64,000 nt of DNA. Source: Blautia luti (GTDB lineage: Bacteria; Bacillota; Clostridia; Lachnospirales; Lachnospiraceae). The stretch lies in the NCBI RefSeq assembly GCF_013304735.1, contig NZ_JAAITI010000004.1:62001-126000 (forward strand), written 5' to 3'. The notes below the pieces were generated by a model. The model saw nothing but the letters and a program-made list of their open reading frames with translations, did no database searches and had not been told where the DNA came from. Position numbers and translations under genes: made by a program. Every line of letters begins with the position of its first letter. Within the stretch, counting starts at the first letter, position 1. Below are positions 35,083 to 43,677 of the stretch, piece by piece.

Positions 35083-35101
35083 CTGCTCTTATTCTTGTTA
35101 T

Positions 35102-36748
35102 TTATTTCTTTCTCTTTTTAAGAAATACCACCACGCCGGCTACAACTGCCGCTGCCACAAACAGGATCACAAACGGAAGAATCTGTGTCGTATCTCCGGT
35201 ATTTACCTGTTTCTTGGATTTCGCCTGTGAAGACTGATCTTCGGACTCACTGCTCTCCGTATCGTTCTGTGAAGAAGAGTCTGTCAGCTCTGCAGTTCCG
35301 GAAGACAGATCTTGGGACGTATCCATTTCATCTGTACTTTCACTGCTGTCGCTGGAGGTATCCACAGAACTGCTTGCTCCTGTATCTGAGGATGAAGTAT
35401 CCGCTGCCGGTGTCACTGTCACACTGCTGTCACTTCCAGCATCCGGTCCTACCAGAGATTTACTTCCTGCAATACCGAACGGGCTGAAGGAATGTGTACT
35501 AAATGTCATGGTATCTCCGTCAACACTTGGAATGATCGTTTCCATAGCGCCATTGTCAAGAAGGTGCTCAATAGAATATGTATAGCCTGCTTTTACCGGC
35601 ACGGTTACGCTGATGTACTCACCATCCGGAATTTTATACTCTGTATTCTTCTGTGTATCCCAGAGCTCAAATTCATAGGATTTAAAAATAGCCGCATCTT
35701 CTTCGTTTGTGAACTGATAATCATCTCCGCCGGAAACACGGAACTGTACATACCATGGAAGATCTATACCGGATACTGTAATTCCATCACAGGTATGATT
35801 CTGCTGTGCAATCGCTTCCATCTCTGTCTCTGTAATGTCTGTAGCTGCATTCTGTGGACGTTTATCTTCCGGCTCATCTTTTCGGTCAAAGATATTATCT
35901 GTATTTTCATCCGGATTTTCCGTTATTTCCGGAATCTCTGTTATTTCAGAATTGTTCTCTTTTTTATTATTGTCAGTGTCCTCTGTATTATCGCCTGTAT
36001 CACTGGCTGCCGGTGTCACAGTTGTCTCAGCAGTTTCTTCCTCTTTTTCTTCTGTGTTCTGGCTGTCATCTTTCTGAACCGGTGTTACCGTAATATCCGG
36101 AACTTCTGTTACCTCCGGATCTTCCTCATTCTTATCCTCCTCAGCCGGATCTTTCACATCTGTGGAAGAATCTGAATTTTTGTCTGTACTGCTGTCAGCG
36201 GAAGAACTGTCACTGGAAGAATCCTCCTGATCTGCATTCTCATCCTTACTGTCCTGCTGTGTCTCTTTGTCAGAAACATCTTTGCTGTCTTTATCACTGT
36301 TTTCTGTGTCATAAGATTCATCAGACTGAGAAGAATCTTTCTGTTCATCATTATCGGTATCTTCCGATGCGCTGTCCAGGCTGCTCACAACAACTGTCAC
36401 ATATCCGGTAAGAGTCCCGGACGCACTGTCCCACCCTGGAAGTCCGGAAAGATCTGCACCTGCGGAAGGTTTAAATACAACTTCACAGGACTGGACCCGT
36501 TTCTGTGGGACATAAGAACCATCAACCCAGGAAAGTGTTCCATATTCATTCGATGGAAGTGCGACATTCGCCAGAGCTGTAGGAGTGTCAATCGTAATAT
36601 TATCCGGAATCATGGCTCCTGTCTCAATCCCGGAAGAACTGCCCGCATATGTCGGAAAAGCCTGTCCACCGATTAAAGTCATAGACAACGCCGCTGCCGC
36701 CAGTATTGAAAAGCTTCTGCCAAAAGTATTCTTTGTATTCTTTTTCAT
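35102..36748 (-). CDS. Large Ser/Thr/Asp/Glu-rich cell-surface protein, sortase-like C-terminus
   Basis: A 548-residue secreted protein. The signal peptide is MKKNTKNTFGRSF then SILAAAALSMTLIGGQAFPTYA, with cleavage expected after TYA. A small N-terminal domain follows (about 40-130). Residues 140-300 are an extremely acidic, Ser/Asp/Glu-rich and Thr/Pro linker; a second folded region (about 310-430) contains HTCDGITVSGIDLPWYVQFR. Another Ser/Thr-rich linker leads to VNTGDTTQILPFVILF, a membrane helix and a KKRKK tail. That ending resembles non-LPxTG sorting signals of Clostridia (NxTGD-like). GAGGTG precedes the ATG at 36748. Likely a wall-anchored adhesin or sensor; no domain was recognised with certainty. 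Confidence 0.78.
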   Translation of the reverse strand: MKKNTKNTFGRSFSILAAAALSMTLIGGQAFPTYAGSSSGIETGAMIPDNITIDTPTALANVALPSNEYGTLSWVDGSYVPQKRVQSCEVVFKPSAGADLSGLPGWDSASGTLTGYVTVVVSSLDSASEDTDNDEQKDSSQSDESYDTENSDKDSKDVSDKETQQDSKDENADQEDSSSDSSSADSSTDKNSDSSTDVKDPAEEDKNEEDPEVTEVPDITVTPVQKDDSQNTEEKEEETAETTVTPAASDTGDNTEDTDNNKKENNSEITEIPEITENPDENTDNIFDRKDEPEDKRPQNAATDITETEMEAIAQQNHTCDGITVSGIDLPWYVQFRVSGGDDYQFTNEEDAAIFKSYEFELWDTQKNTEYKIPDGEYISVTVPVKAGYTYSIEHLLDNGAMETIIPSVDGDTMTFSTHSFSPFGIAGSKSLVGPDAGSDSSVTVTPAADTSSSDTGASSSVDTSSDSSESTDEMDTSQDLSSGTAELTDSSSQNDTESSESEDQSSQAKSKKQVNTGDTTQILPFVILFVAAAVVAGVVVFLKKRKK

Positions 36749-36956
36749 AATAATCTGCACCTCTATATTCAAAATCTTCATTTTATATCTGATTTTTTTC
36801 TGAAAATTCTTCTATATAAAATATCGAACGCATTTATCACGCGCCCGAATCAATATTTCTCCAAAAATTAATATCTTGTTAATCTTTCGTAACAGATATT
36901 TCGTTTTTTCGTCAAAAGCATTATAACACAATTTTTTTTTTTACGACACCCCCAAA

Positions 36957-37550
36957 TTAATTTTTTTTAAGCATCAGTGAAAACTGTTTGATTATTCGTG
37001 TTATTTCCCCCATTACCTCATCAATTCCTTCATTTGTCTCACTCCATGTGCTTTTATCTATCGAATCCACACAACATGGAACTACAAAGAATTTTGTATC
37101 CGGATACAGCATTTTGTAATACATCAGCGCACGTCTTGCATGACAGGTTTTACAGCAGAGAATCGCCTTCTGAATATTCAGCTGTTCTCTGTCTGTTACC
37201 TGTCTGGAATAAATTGCATTTTCATACGTAAATGTATCCTGATCTTCTTTCAGAATCATTTCTTCCGGTACTCCGTTTCTCATAAGAACATCCCTGAGAA
37301 ATTCCCATTCCGTCCCGTATGTTCCTCCATAACATTCCTTTTTATCCAGCACCCCGGCAAATTTTCCCACAGTAATGCTGTATCTACCACTTGGCAAAAT
37401 CTTCTGCGCCAGTCCTTTCCGGTACAGTTCGGCCGCTTTTTCTGCCATCTGCGGATATCCGTTTCCCGGAACAAAAATTATGTCCGCTTTTTCCGGCAGA
37501 TCCTCCACAAATATAAAATCTTCGATCTGTTTCAGAAATTCCTCATACAT
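36957..37550 (-). CDS. YdcF/ElyC-family (DUF218) protein
   Basis: A 197-residue protein of the YdcF/SanA/ElyC fold. The family signature is the beta-strand ADIIFVPGNGYPQMAEKAAE near residue 23, then SGRYSITVGKF, ENAIYSRQV and a last conserved block CKTCHARRALMYYKMLYP; the acidic and His residues of these blocks form a putative ligand site. Unlike many relatives it has no N-terminal membrane helix, so it is probably cytoplasmic. Members are tied to envelope or vancomycin sensitivity but no reaction is known. AAGGAAACG precedes the ATG. It stands alone between a surface protein and a wall amidase, both on the same strand. Confidence 0.85.
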   Translation of the reverse strand: MYEEFLKQIEDFIFVEDLPEKADIIFVPGNGYPQMAEKAAELYRKGLAQKILPSGRYSITVGKFAGVLDKKECYGGTYGTEWEFLRDVLMRNGVPEEMILKEDQDTFTYENAIYSRQVTDREQLNIQKAILCCKTCHARRALMYYKMLYPDTKFFVVPCCVDSIDKSTWSETNEGIDEVMGEITRIIKQFSLMLKKN

Positions 37551-37711
37551 TTTGTGCGTTTCCTTCCTTATTTGTGTATTTTTAACGGAATCCTAACGCC
37601 AAGCATTCATTCCGCTTTTTTCTCATACCATATCAGCTGTATCATAGCACTCTTTTTTATAATACGCACCAGCAGATTGTAAAACTCACATCTACGATCC
37701 TATTCCCGGCA

Positions 37712-38476
37712 TTATTTTGTTACAATCACAGTACTATATCCACTGTCTCTGAGACGCTGTTCCATATTCACTGCATTTCCAAGCTGCATATATGCGCCTA
37801 CCTGAACTTTATAGAGATCATTTTCTTTCAGAATAAAAGCCGGAAATCCCTGGTCCGTCAGCTGGTACAGCATCCGGTCCGCATTTTCACGATTACGAAA
37901 AGCGCCTGTCTGTACACGGTAATACAATGGTGCATCTACGGTTTCCTCATCCAGAGTCCCAAGAATTGCATCTGCAATACTTCTGGCGATTTCTTCGAAT
38001 TTCTCATCAAAAAGCTGATTGTCTTTTTCTGAATTGATAAATCCGGTTTCTATCAGAAGTGCCGGCATTTTTGTTCTGCGAAGTACAACAAGTCCAGGAC
38101 GTTCTTTTACTCCCAGTTCCTGAAATCCCAGTTCACCAAGAGCGCCTTCGATGTTCTGCGCCATCTGATACTTGATTCCTTTTTTATCATATACCAGAAC
38201 CTCCACACCATTGTATTGCTCAGATTCCGGACTGCTGTTTCTGTGAAAAGAAATAAAATAATCCGCACCAGATTCATTTGCCAGCCTTGCTTTTTCAAAA
38301 GGAGTCTGATAAATATCAGTAGTTCTTGTATAAACTACATCCACTCCCTTATCCTCCAGGATTTTTCCCACAGCAAGCGTGAGTTTCAGATTATCGTCTT
38401 TTTCTTTACGCTCTTTATAAACAGCTCCCGGATCTTCCCCGCCATGACCGGCATCCAGAATAATCTTATACGCCAT
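37712..38476 (-). CDS. N-acetylmuramoyl-L-alanine amidase with SPOR domain (CwlC-like)
   Basis: A 254-residue zinc amidase that cuts the bond between muramic acid and the stem peptide. The Amidase_3 motifs are AGHGGEDPG (metal His11, Glu14), FISFHRNSS with the second metal His, and LIETGFINS carrying the catalytic Glu. Residues about 180-254 form a SPOR peptidoglycan-binding repeat pair (YYRVQTGAFRNRENADRMLY and LYKVQVGAYMQLGNA). It has no signal peptide. Length, order and absence of signal match CwlC, the mother-cell lytic amidase of Bacillus sporulation, which acts at cell lysis. GAGGAG precedes the ATG. It implies, but does not prove, that the host sporulates. Confidence 0.9.
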   Translation of the reverse strand: MAYKIILDAGHGGEDPGAVYKERKEKDDNLKLTLAVGKILEDKGVDVVYTRTTDIYQTPFEKARLANESGADYFISFHRNSSPESEQYNGVEVLVYDKKGIKYQMAQNIEGALGELGFQELGVKERPGLVVLRRTKMPALLIETGFINSEKDNQLFDEKFEEIARSIADAILGTLDEETVDAPLYYRVQTGAFRNRENADRMLYQLTDQGFPAFILKENDLYKVQVGAYMQLGNAVNMEQRLRDSGYSTVIVTK

Positions 38477-38575
38477 ATTTTTCTCCTCGCAATACCTTCC
38501 GTCATAATAGGATATGAAAATATTTTTTCTCTGTGCACAATTTTTCTTATCAACGTATTTTCACGTTAATTCTTC

Positions 38576-38619
38576 TTGACTTTTAAGCGTTAAAGCGTTA
38601 TACTAACACAATCAGTGTT
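38576..38619 (+). promoter_or_regulatory. Promoter of the ABC importer with tandem-repeat spacer and operator-like repeat
   Basis: TTGACT (38576-38581) and TATACT (38599-38604) are 17 bases apart. The spacer is built of two tandem copies of AAGCGTTA (38585-38600), and just after the -10 box is the inverted repeat AACAC-aatca-GTGTT (38605-38619). Both are plausible repressor sites. Confidence 0.7.
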
Positions 38620-38676
38620 GCATTTATAAAATTAAAAAATGCAAAAATGCAATTATATCGTGAGGAGGAAATGAAT

Positions 38677-39654
38677 ATGAAAAAGCGTGTTTTAACAGCT
38701 GTACTTACCGCAGCTCTCGTAACCGGAACCTGTGTTGCTACTGTAAGTGCAAAAGAAGAAAAGACTTATACCATCGGTATCTGCCAGCTGGTTCAGCATG
38801 ACGCTCTGGATGCGGCAACCAAAGGTTTTGAGGATGCCATCACAGAAAAGATGGGGGATTCTGTAAAATTCGACGAGCAGAACGCACAGGGTGATTCCAA
38901 TACCTGTTCTACTATTATCAACAGTTTTGTTTCTGAGGGAACCGATCTGATCCTTGCAAATGCAACTGCATCTCTTCAGGCTGCTGCTGCTGGAACTTCC
39001 GATATTCCGATCCTTGGAACAGCCGTTACTGAATATGGTGTAGCTCTCGGAATCGATGATTTTGACGGAACTGTAGGTGGAAATATTTCCGGTACTTCTG
39101 ACCTCGCTCCACTTGATGAGCAGGCGGATATGCTTCATGAGCTTTTCCCGGATGCAAAAAATGTCGGTCTTCTCTACTGCTCCGCAGAGCCGAATTCCCA
39201 GTATCAGGTAGATACTGTTAAGGATGCTCTCGAAAAACTTGGATATACCTGTGAATATTATGCATTCTCTGATTCCAACGACCTTTCTTCTGTTGTTACT
39301 ACTGCTGCCAATGACAGTGATGTAATCTATGTACCGACAGATAATACCGTTGCTTCCAACACAGAGATCATCAACAACATCTGCCTTCCGGCAAAAGTTC
39401 CGGTAATCGCAGGTGAGGAAGGTATCTGCCAGGGATGTGGTGTTGCAACCCTTTCCATTAGCTACTATGATCTTGGATACAAAACCGGTGAGATGGCAGT
39501 CAGCATCCTTCAGGATGGCGAGGATATCTCCAAGATGGCTATTGAGTATGCACCTAAATTCACAAAAGAATACAACAAAGATATCTGCGACGAGCTTGGC
39601 ATTGAAGTTCCGGATGGATATGAAGCAATTGAGACAGAAGAAACAGCTGAATAA
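38677..39654 (+). CDS. ABC transporter substrate-binding protein (TrpX/PF04392 type)
   Basis: A 325-residue secreted binding protein. The signal is a Lys/Arg start and the hydrophobic run VLTAVLTAALVTGTCVATV, cleaved after SA or possibly lipidated at the GTC cysteine. The body begins YTIGICQLVQHDALDAATKG, the standard opening of this family, followed by PILGTAVTEYG and, near the C-terminus, VIAGEEGICQGCGVATLSIS and GYKTGEMAVSIL. Relatives carry amino acids such as tryptophan or tyrosine, or unknown small molecules. The start at 38677 is eight bases past GAGGAGG; an ATG two codons earlier is too close. It is followed by its permease and ATPase. Confidence 0.92.
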   Translation: MKKRVLTAVLTAALVTGTCVATVSAKEEKTYTIGICQLVQHDALDAATKGFEDAITEKMGDSVKFDEQNAQGDSNTCSTIINSFVSEGTDLILANATASLQAAAAGTSDIPILGTAVTEYGVALGIDDFDGTVGGNISGTSDLAPLDEQADMLHELFPDAKNVGLLYCSAEPNSQYQVDTVKDALEKLGYTCEYYAFSDSNDLSSVVTTAANDSDVIYVPTDNTVASNTEIINNICLPAKVPVIAGEEGICQGCGVATLSISYYDLGYKTGEMAVSILQDGEDISKMAIEYAPKFTKEYNKDICDELGIEVPDGYEAIETEETAE

Positions 39655-39742
39655 TCGGTAAAAAACCTATTATACACTGATGCAGCGAGAAGGGTTCTCC
39701 CCTTCTCGCTGTTCGTGCATAAAAAAGAGGAGGATATTTAAC

Positions 39743-40657
39743 ATGCAAATTATGAGTTTATTCACTGCACTTCCCGGAGCAGCCGCACAGGGACTTATCT
39801 GGGGAATCATGGCAATCGGCGTATATATTACGTTCCGTATTCTTGATATTGCGGATCTTACCGTAGATGGAACTTTATGTACCGGCGGTGCTGTATGCAT
39901 TATGATGATGCTTAGCGGACACAACGTATGGATATCCATGCTGGCTGCAACAGGTGCCGGACTTCTGGCAGGATTTGCCACCGGTATTTTTCACACCTTT
40001 ATGGGGATCCCGGCCATCCTTGCCGGAATCCTGACACAGCTTTCCCTTTATTCTGTAAACTTAAAAATCATGGGAAAAGCAAACCAAGCGATCAATGTTG
40101 ATAAATTTAATCTTCTGGTATCTCTTCGACGTGTTAAAGGTGTTTCCTTGACACAGAACACTCTTTTTATTGTAGCCATTATGATCGTTATTCTGATTGC
40201 GATTCTTTACTGGTTCTTTGGAACAGAGCTTGGCTGTTCCTTACGTGCTACCGGATGTAATCCAAGCATGTCCCGTGCACAGGGTATCAACACCGACCGT
40301 AACAAAGTCCTTGCTCTGATGCTTTCCAACGGACTGGTTGCTCTTTCCGGAGCTCTTCTTACACAGTACCAGGGATTTGCGGATATTAATATGGGACGTG
40401 GTTCCATCGTTATCGGTCTTGCTGCCGTTATCATCGGTGAAGCAATCTTCAGCCGTATTTTCCGCAACTTTGCACTGAAGCTCTTAAGTGTTGTATTTGG
40501 TTCCATTCTTTATTATCTGGTACTCCAGGTTGTTATCTGGATGGGAATTGATACGGACCTTCTGAAAATGCTTTCTGCCCTTGTTGTTGCACTGTTTCTT
40601 GCATTTCCATACTGGAAGGGCAAATATTTTACAAAAGCCAAACAGGGAGGTAAATAA
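39743..40657 (+). CDS. ABC transporter permease (BPD_transp_2-like, TrpY type)
   Basis: A 304-residue membrane protein with nine or ten hydrophobic helices. The N-terminus GAAAQGLIWGIMAIGVYITF and the conserved block LDIADLTVDGTLCTGGAV are typical of this permease group, as is GCSLRATGCNPSMSRAQGI near the middle, a cytoplasmic loop that contacts the ATPase. I choose the ATG at 39743, with AGAGGAGG ten bases upstream; an in-frame ATG further up would start inside a GC-rich hairpin-prone gap. It forms a three-gene importer with the preceding binding protein and following ATPase. One permease gene suggests a homodimeric channel. Confidence 0.93.
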   Translation: MQIMSLFTALPGAAAQGLIWGIMAIGVYITFRILDIADLTVDGTLCTGGAVCIMMMLSGHNVWISMLAATGAGLLAGFATGIFHTFMGIPAILAGILTQLSLYSVNLKIMGKANQAINVDKFNLLVSLRRVKGVSLTQNTLFIVAIMIVILIAILYWFFGTELGCSLRATGCNPSMSRAQGINTDRNKVLALMLSNGLVALSGALLTQYQGFADINMGRGSIVIGLAAVIIGEAIFSRIFRNFALKLLSVVFGSILYYLVLQVVIWMGIDTDLLKMLSALVVALFLAFPYWKGKYFTKAKQGGK

Positions 40658-40659
40658 TC

Positions 40660-41454
40660 ATGCTGAAATTGATTGATATACATAAAACATTTAATCCGGG
40701 TACTATCAATGAAAAAGTTGCCTTAAATGGCGTGGATCTCCATCTGAACGAGGGCGATTTTGTTACTGTTATCGGTGGAAACGGTGCCGGTAAATCCACT
40801 ATGCTGAATGCAGTTGCAGGTGCCTGGCCTGTAGATTCCGGAAAGATCATCATCGGTGGAACTGATGTCACAAAACTTTCCGAATATAAAAGAGCTGCTT
40901 ACCTTGGCCGTGTATTCCAGGATCCTATGACCGGAACCGCAGCTACTATGGGTATCGAAGAAAACCTTGCCCTTGCAAAACGCCGTGGAAAATCCCGTCT
41001 TCTCCGTCCAGGTATTACCCGTCAGGAACGGGAAGAGTATCACGAGCTTCTGAAGATTCTCGGTCTGGGCCTCGAAGACCGTCTTACTTCCAAAGTCGGC
41101 CTTCTCTCCGGCGGTCAGCGCCAGGCTCTGACTCTTCTGATGGCAACCTTAAAAAAGCCTCAGCTTCTTCTTCTGGATGAACATACCGCAGCTCTCGACC
41201 CAAAAACTGCTGCCAAAGTCCTTGAGATCACTGATATGATTGTAAACCGCGATCACCTGACAACCATGATGATTACTCATAACATGCGTGACGCTATCAC
41301 TCATGGCAACCGCCTGATCATGATGTGGGAGGGAAAAATCATTCTGGATATCCAGGGTGAAGAAAAGAAAAAACTTACCGTTAAAGATCTTCTTGATAAA
41401 TTCGAAGAAGCCAGCGGCGAAGAATTTTCCAATGATTCCGCTCTTCTCAGCTAA
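40660..41454 (+). CDS. ABC transporter ATP-binding protein (TrpZ type)
   Basis: A 264-residue ATPase completing the importer. Walker A is GGNGAGKST near residue 38, a Q-loop reads VFQDPMTGTAATMGIEENL, the signature is LSGGQRQALTLLMA and Walker B is LLLLDEHTAALDP (DEH in place of DEP, common in this group). It starts two bases after the permease stop with AGGGAGG at proper spacing. A bidirectional terminator follows. The complete set would take up a small molecule of unknown identity across the membrane; a promoter with repeats upstream of the operon suggests repression by the substrate. Confidence 0.95.
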   Translation: MLKLIDIHKTFNPGTINEKVALNGVDLHLNEGDFVTVIGGNGAGKSTMLNAVAGAWPVDSGKIIIGGTDVTKLSEYKRAAYLGRVFQDPMTGTAATMGIEENLALAKRRGKSRLLRPGITRQEREEYHELLKILGLGLEDRLTSKVGLLSGGQRQALTLLMATLKKPQLLLLDEHTAALDPKTAAKVLEITDMIVNRDHLTTMMITHNMRDAITHGNRLIMMWEGKIILDIQGEEKKKLTVKDLLDKFEEASGEEFSNDSALLS

Positions 41455-41472
41455 CATTATATATTAAGAAAA

Positions 41473-41520
41473 CCAGGTTGGAATTTTGTTTCTGCAGTAA
41501 ATTCCAGCCTGGCTTTTTTT
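41473..41520. terminator. Bidirectional terminator
   Basis: CCAGGTTGGAATTT (41473-41486) pairs with AAATTCCAGCCTGG (41499-41512) with A-run before and T8 after. It lies between the converging ABC importer operon and DUF5688-like gene. Confidence 0.88.
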
Positions 41521-42451
41521 ATTCCAGTTCTACCGAAAACTCACCGGTTCTTCGGCTGTACCGATAAATAGAAGATGTCAGATAATCTTCTGGAGGCGTT
41601 GCTTTTTTGATTGTGTCCATAAGAACATCCTTCAGGTCTTCCGGATAAACCATGTCCGCACTATGTACCATCACTTCATGAACACTGGTAAATACAAGAT
41701 ACAGATCCGCTTCCATCAGCTCCGCAAGACGTCTCGCCACTCCCGGAAGAAAAATTGCAGCTGCACCATTGGTGCGTTTTTCTGTACTGAGGCAGTTTCC
41801 CGCAATTCCTTTATTTGGCTGATAAGTTTCCAGAAGATCCATAAAATTATCTCCTGTATAGGTTTTATCAAACAACATTTTTTCCCAGTGGTAGATTCTG
41901 GGCGGACTGATAAAATAGGTGTTTACAAGGGCAGCCTCAAAAACAGCATCCGGATCTTTTCCCCACTGTTCTGGAAAATGTTTCTTAATTTTCGTGCTCA
42001 GGATATAGCCGTCTTTTTCACCTGCCAGATAATACAGAACCAGTGCAATATCTCCGACCTGATGATAAATCGTGTCTTTTAATACCTCCCCGTTCCGCTC
42101 TGCACTGAGAAGACGGATAAAAAGTTTTCCTTTGATTTTTTCATAGTCTTCCAGATCATTTATATCGCAGACCACACTGGTTTCATCTGCTTTTTTTATC
42201 TCACAGACACAGTCATGGACAATATTATTCAGGTTATGCTCCTGACAATATCGTTCATAAAGTTCTTCTGTATGCAGACCACATATCTTTTTTGCTTTCT
42301 CAATATGTCTGCATTCCACAAAAAGCCTGTCCCCTGTACATCCATATTTTTCCCCTTTTTTCGCAAAGTAAATCTCATCTTCTTCCAAATCCATAGCAGC
42401 AAGAAGAAGCTTTCTCAGTTCTGTGACAAAAGTTTCATAGCCTTTTTCCAT
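41519..42451 (-). CDS. DUF5688-like protein of unknown function
   Basis: A 310-residue cytoplasmic protein. I place the start at the ATG at 42451 (AAAGGAAAA upstream); the 55 codons before it look non-coding. It has an N-terminal helical part (ETFVTELRKLLLAAMDLEED), a middle beta-rich part with SAERNGEVLKDTIYHQVGDI, and a C-terminal part with TNGAAAIFLPGVARRLAELM and YLVFTSVHEVMVHS. That GAAAIFLPG...SSVHEV layout is shared with DUF5688 proteins, common in Lachnospiraceae genomes; no activity is known. It is monocistronic, converging on the ABC importer, with low-complexity AT-rich DNA upstream. Confidence 0.65.
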   Translation of the reverse strand: MEKGYETFVTELRKLLLAAMDLEEDEIYFAKKGEKYGCTGDRLFVECRHIEKAKKICGLHTEELYERYCQEHNLNNIVHDCVCEIKKADETSVVCDINDLEDYEKIKGKLFIRLLSAERNGEVLKDTIYHQVGDIALVLYYLAGEKDGYILSTKIKKHFPEQWGKDPDAVFEAALVNTYFISPPRIYHWEKMLFDKTYTGDNFMDLLETYQPNKGIAGNCLSTEKRTNGAAAIFLPGVARRLAELMEADLYLVFTSVHEVMVHSADMVYPEDLKDVLMDTIKKATPPEDYLTSSIYRYSRRTGEFSVELE

Positions 42452-42696
42452 ATTAAATTTTCCTTTCTGTGAGACAATGCGGACGAATGTCCTGATTAGA
42501 ATGAGTATTTTACTTAAAATACTCCCTGTAGAAAACAGATTTCTCTGCCAGATTTGAGTTGTCTGCTGTATGAAACAGTATAAAAGATGTTTCTGTATTT
42601 GTAAAGAAGTTTTCATCGACAGAAAAAGCAGCTTCCGCTGCTTTGTACTGTCAGATTTTTGATATCCTTTTGGATTTTATGTCTTTATTTCCGTAT

Positions 42697-43167
42697 TCAG
42701 CGATAAATTTCTCCCTGTTCTGTCAGATATTTCAGAAATCCATCACAACCTTCCATTACATCCTCATAAGTCTCATCAAAATTTCCTGTATACCACGGAT
42801 CTGCGATGTCTCTTCCAGTTCCCGCAAAAGTAAGAAATTTATAAATCTTTCCTTCCGGATCATTTCTCAGCATCCGGTTCAGATTCCTTATATTTGCAGT
42901 GTCCATACCAATAATATAGTCGAATTTATTATAATCCGCCCACGTGATCTGTTTCGCTCTGTGCGGAACCAGCGGGATTCCCACTTCACGAAGTTTTTTT
43001 ACAGTTCCTCTGTGAGGCGGATTTCCAATCTCCTCGGTACTCGTCGCAAAACTATCAATTATAAACTGCTCTTCAAGACCAAGCTCCTTCACTTTGTAGG
43101 TAAAAACACTCTCGGCAAGAGTTGATCTGCATATGTTGCCGTGGCAGACAAATAACACTCTTATCAT
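42697..43167 (-). CDS. Low-molecular-weight protein-tyrosine phosphatase
   Basis: A 156-residue phosphatase. The P-loop is VCHGNICRST at residues about 7-16 (C-x5-R with the nucleophile Cys8), and the general-acid loop is DPWYTG near residue 122. All catalytic residues are present, so the enzyme should be active on phosphotyrosine or small phosphate esters. In Firmicutes such phosphatases reset tyrosine kinases that control capsule or stress responses, but no BY-kinase is in the window. CAAGGAG precedes the ATG. It is the last clear core gene before the accessory region begins. Confidence 0.94.
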   Translation of the reverse strand: MIRVLFVCHGNICRSTLAESVFTYKVKELGLEEQFIIDSFATSTEEIGNPPHRGTVKKLREVGIPLVPHRAKQITWADYNKFDYIIGMDTANIRNLNRMLRNDPEGKIYKFLTFAGTGRDIADPWYTGNFDETYEDVMEGCDGFLKYLTEQGEIYR

Positions 43168-43382
43168 TGCTTAAAACTCCTTGAAATGCTGTATTTACGC
43201 TGTTTACAGGCATTTTCCGATAATCTTCAATCCTGTCATTTTCCTGTATATCACAGCATAAATTCGTATATTTTCTTATCCAAATTTAGTAACTTCTTAG
43301 TAATAACCAGCCTGGAAAACAGGCTCTCTAAGAACCTTATAATCAGATTATTTTTAATTCTTTTTTCTATTATTTTATCATA

Positions 43383-43565
43383 CTATGCCAGTTTTGCAAT
43401 CCTATTCATCTCTTCTTTTGCATCAATTAATCCCAGATGCGTATATACATTTAACGTAACCCCTATATCAGAATGTCCCATTAAATATTGGAGTGCTTTC
43501 GGATTCATTCCAGCTTTCGCCATATTGGAACAATATGTATGCCTGCATACATGTGGATGTGTCAA
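43383..43565 (-). pseudogene. C-terminal fragment of a tyrosine integrase
   Basis: The last 60 or so residues of a phage/ICE-type tyrosine recombinase. Visible active-site parts are HVCRHTYCSNMA (the HxxR box), MGHSDIGVT (second His) and the nucleophile Tyr in LNVYTHLG, ending at a normal C-terminus. The N-terminal and first catalytic Arg regions are missing. Sequence homology stops around the Thr/Pro before HVCRHTY, at about 43565, next to the serine-recombinase block. It is a remnant of an integrative element, cut either by insertion of the recombinase element or by deletion. Not functional. Confidence 0.85.
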
Positions 43566-43677
43566 GTATAGGACAAAAAAAATTTTATTTTTTTCTGCCG
43601 AAGACTATCTGACGCTTCCATCAGGTAGTCCCAGCACCTTGATTATCTTCTGATAAGTCATTCTTGTCCTGCTCAAG

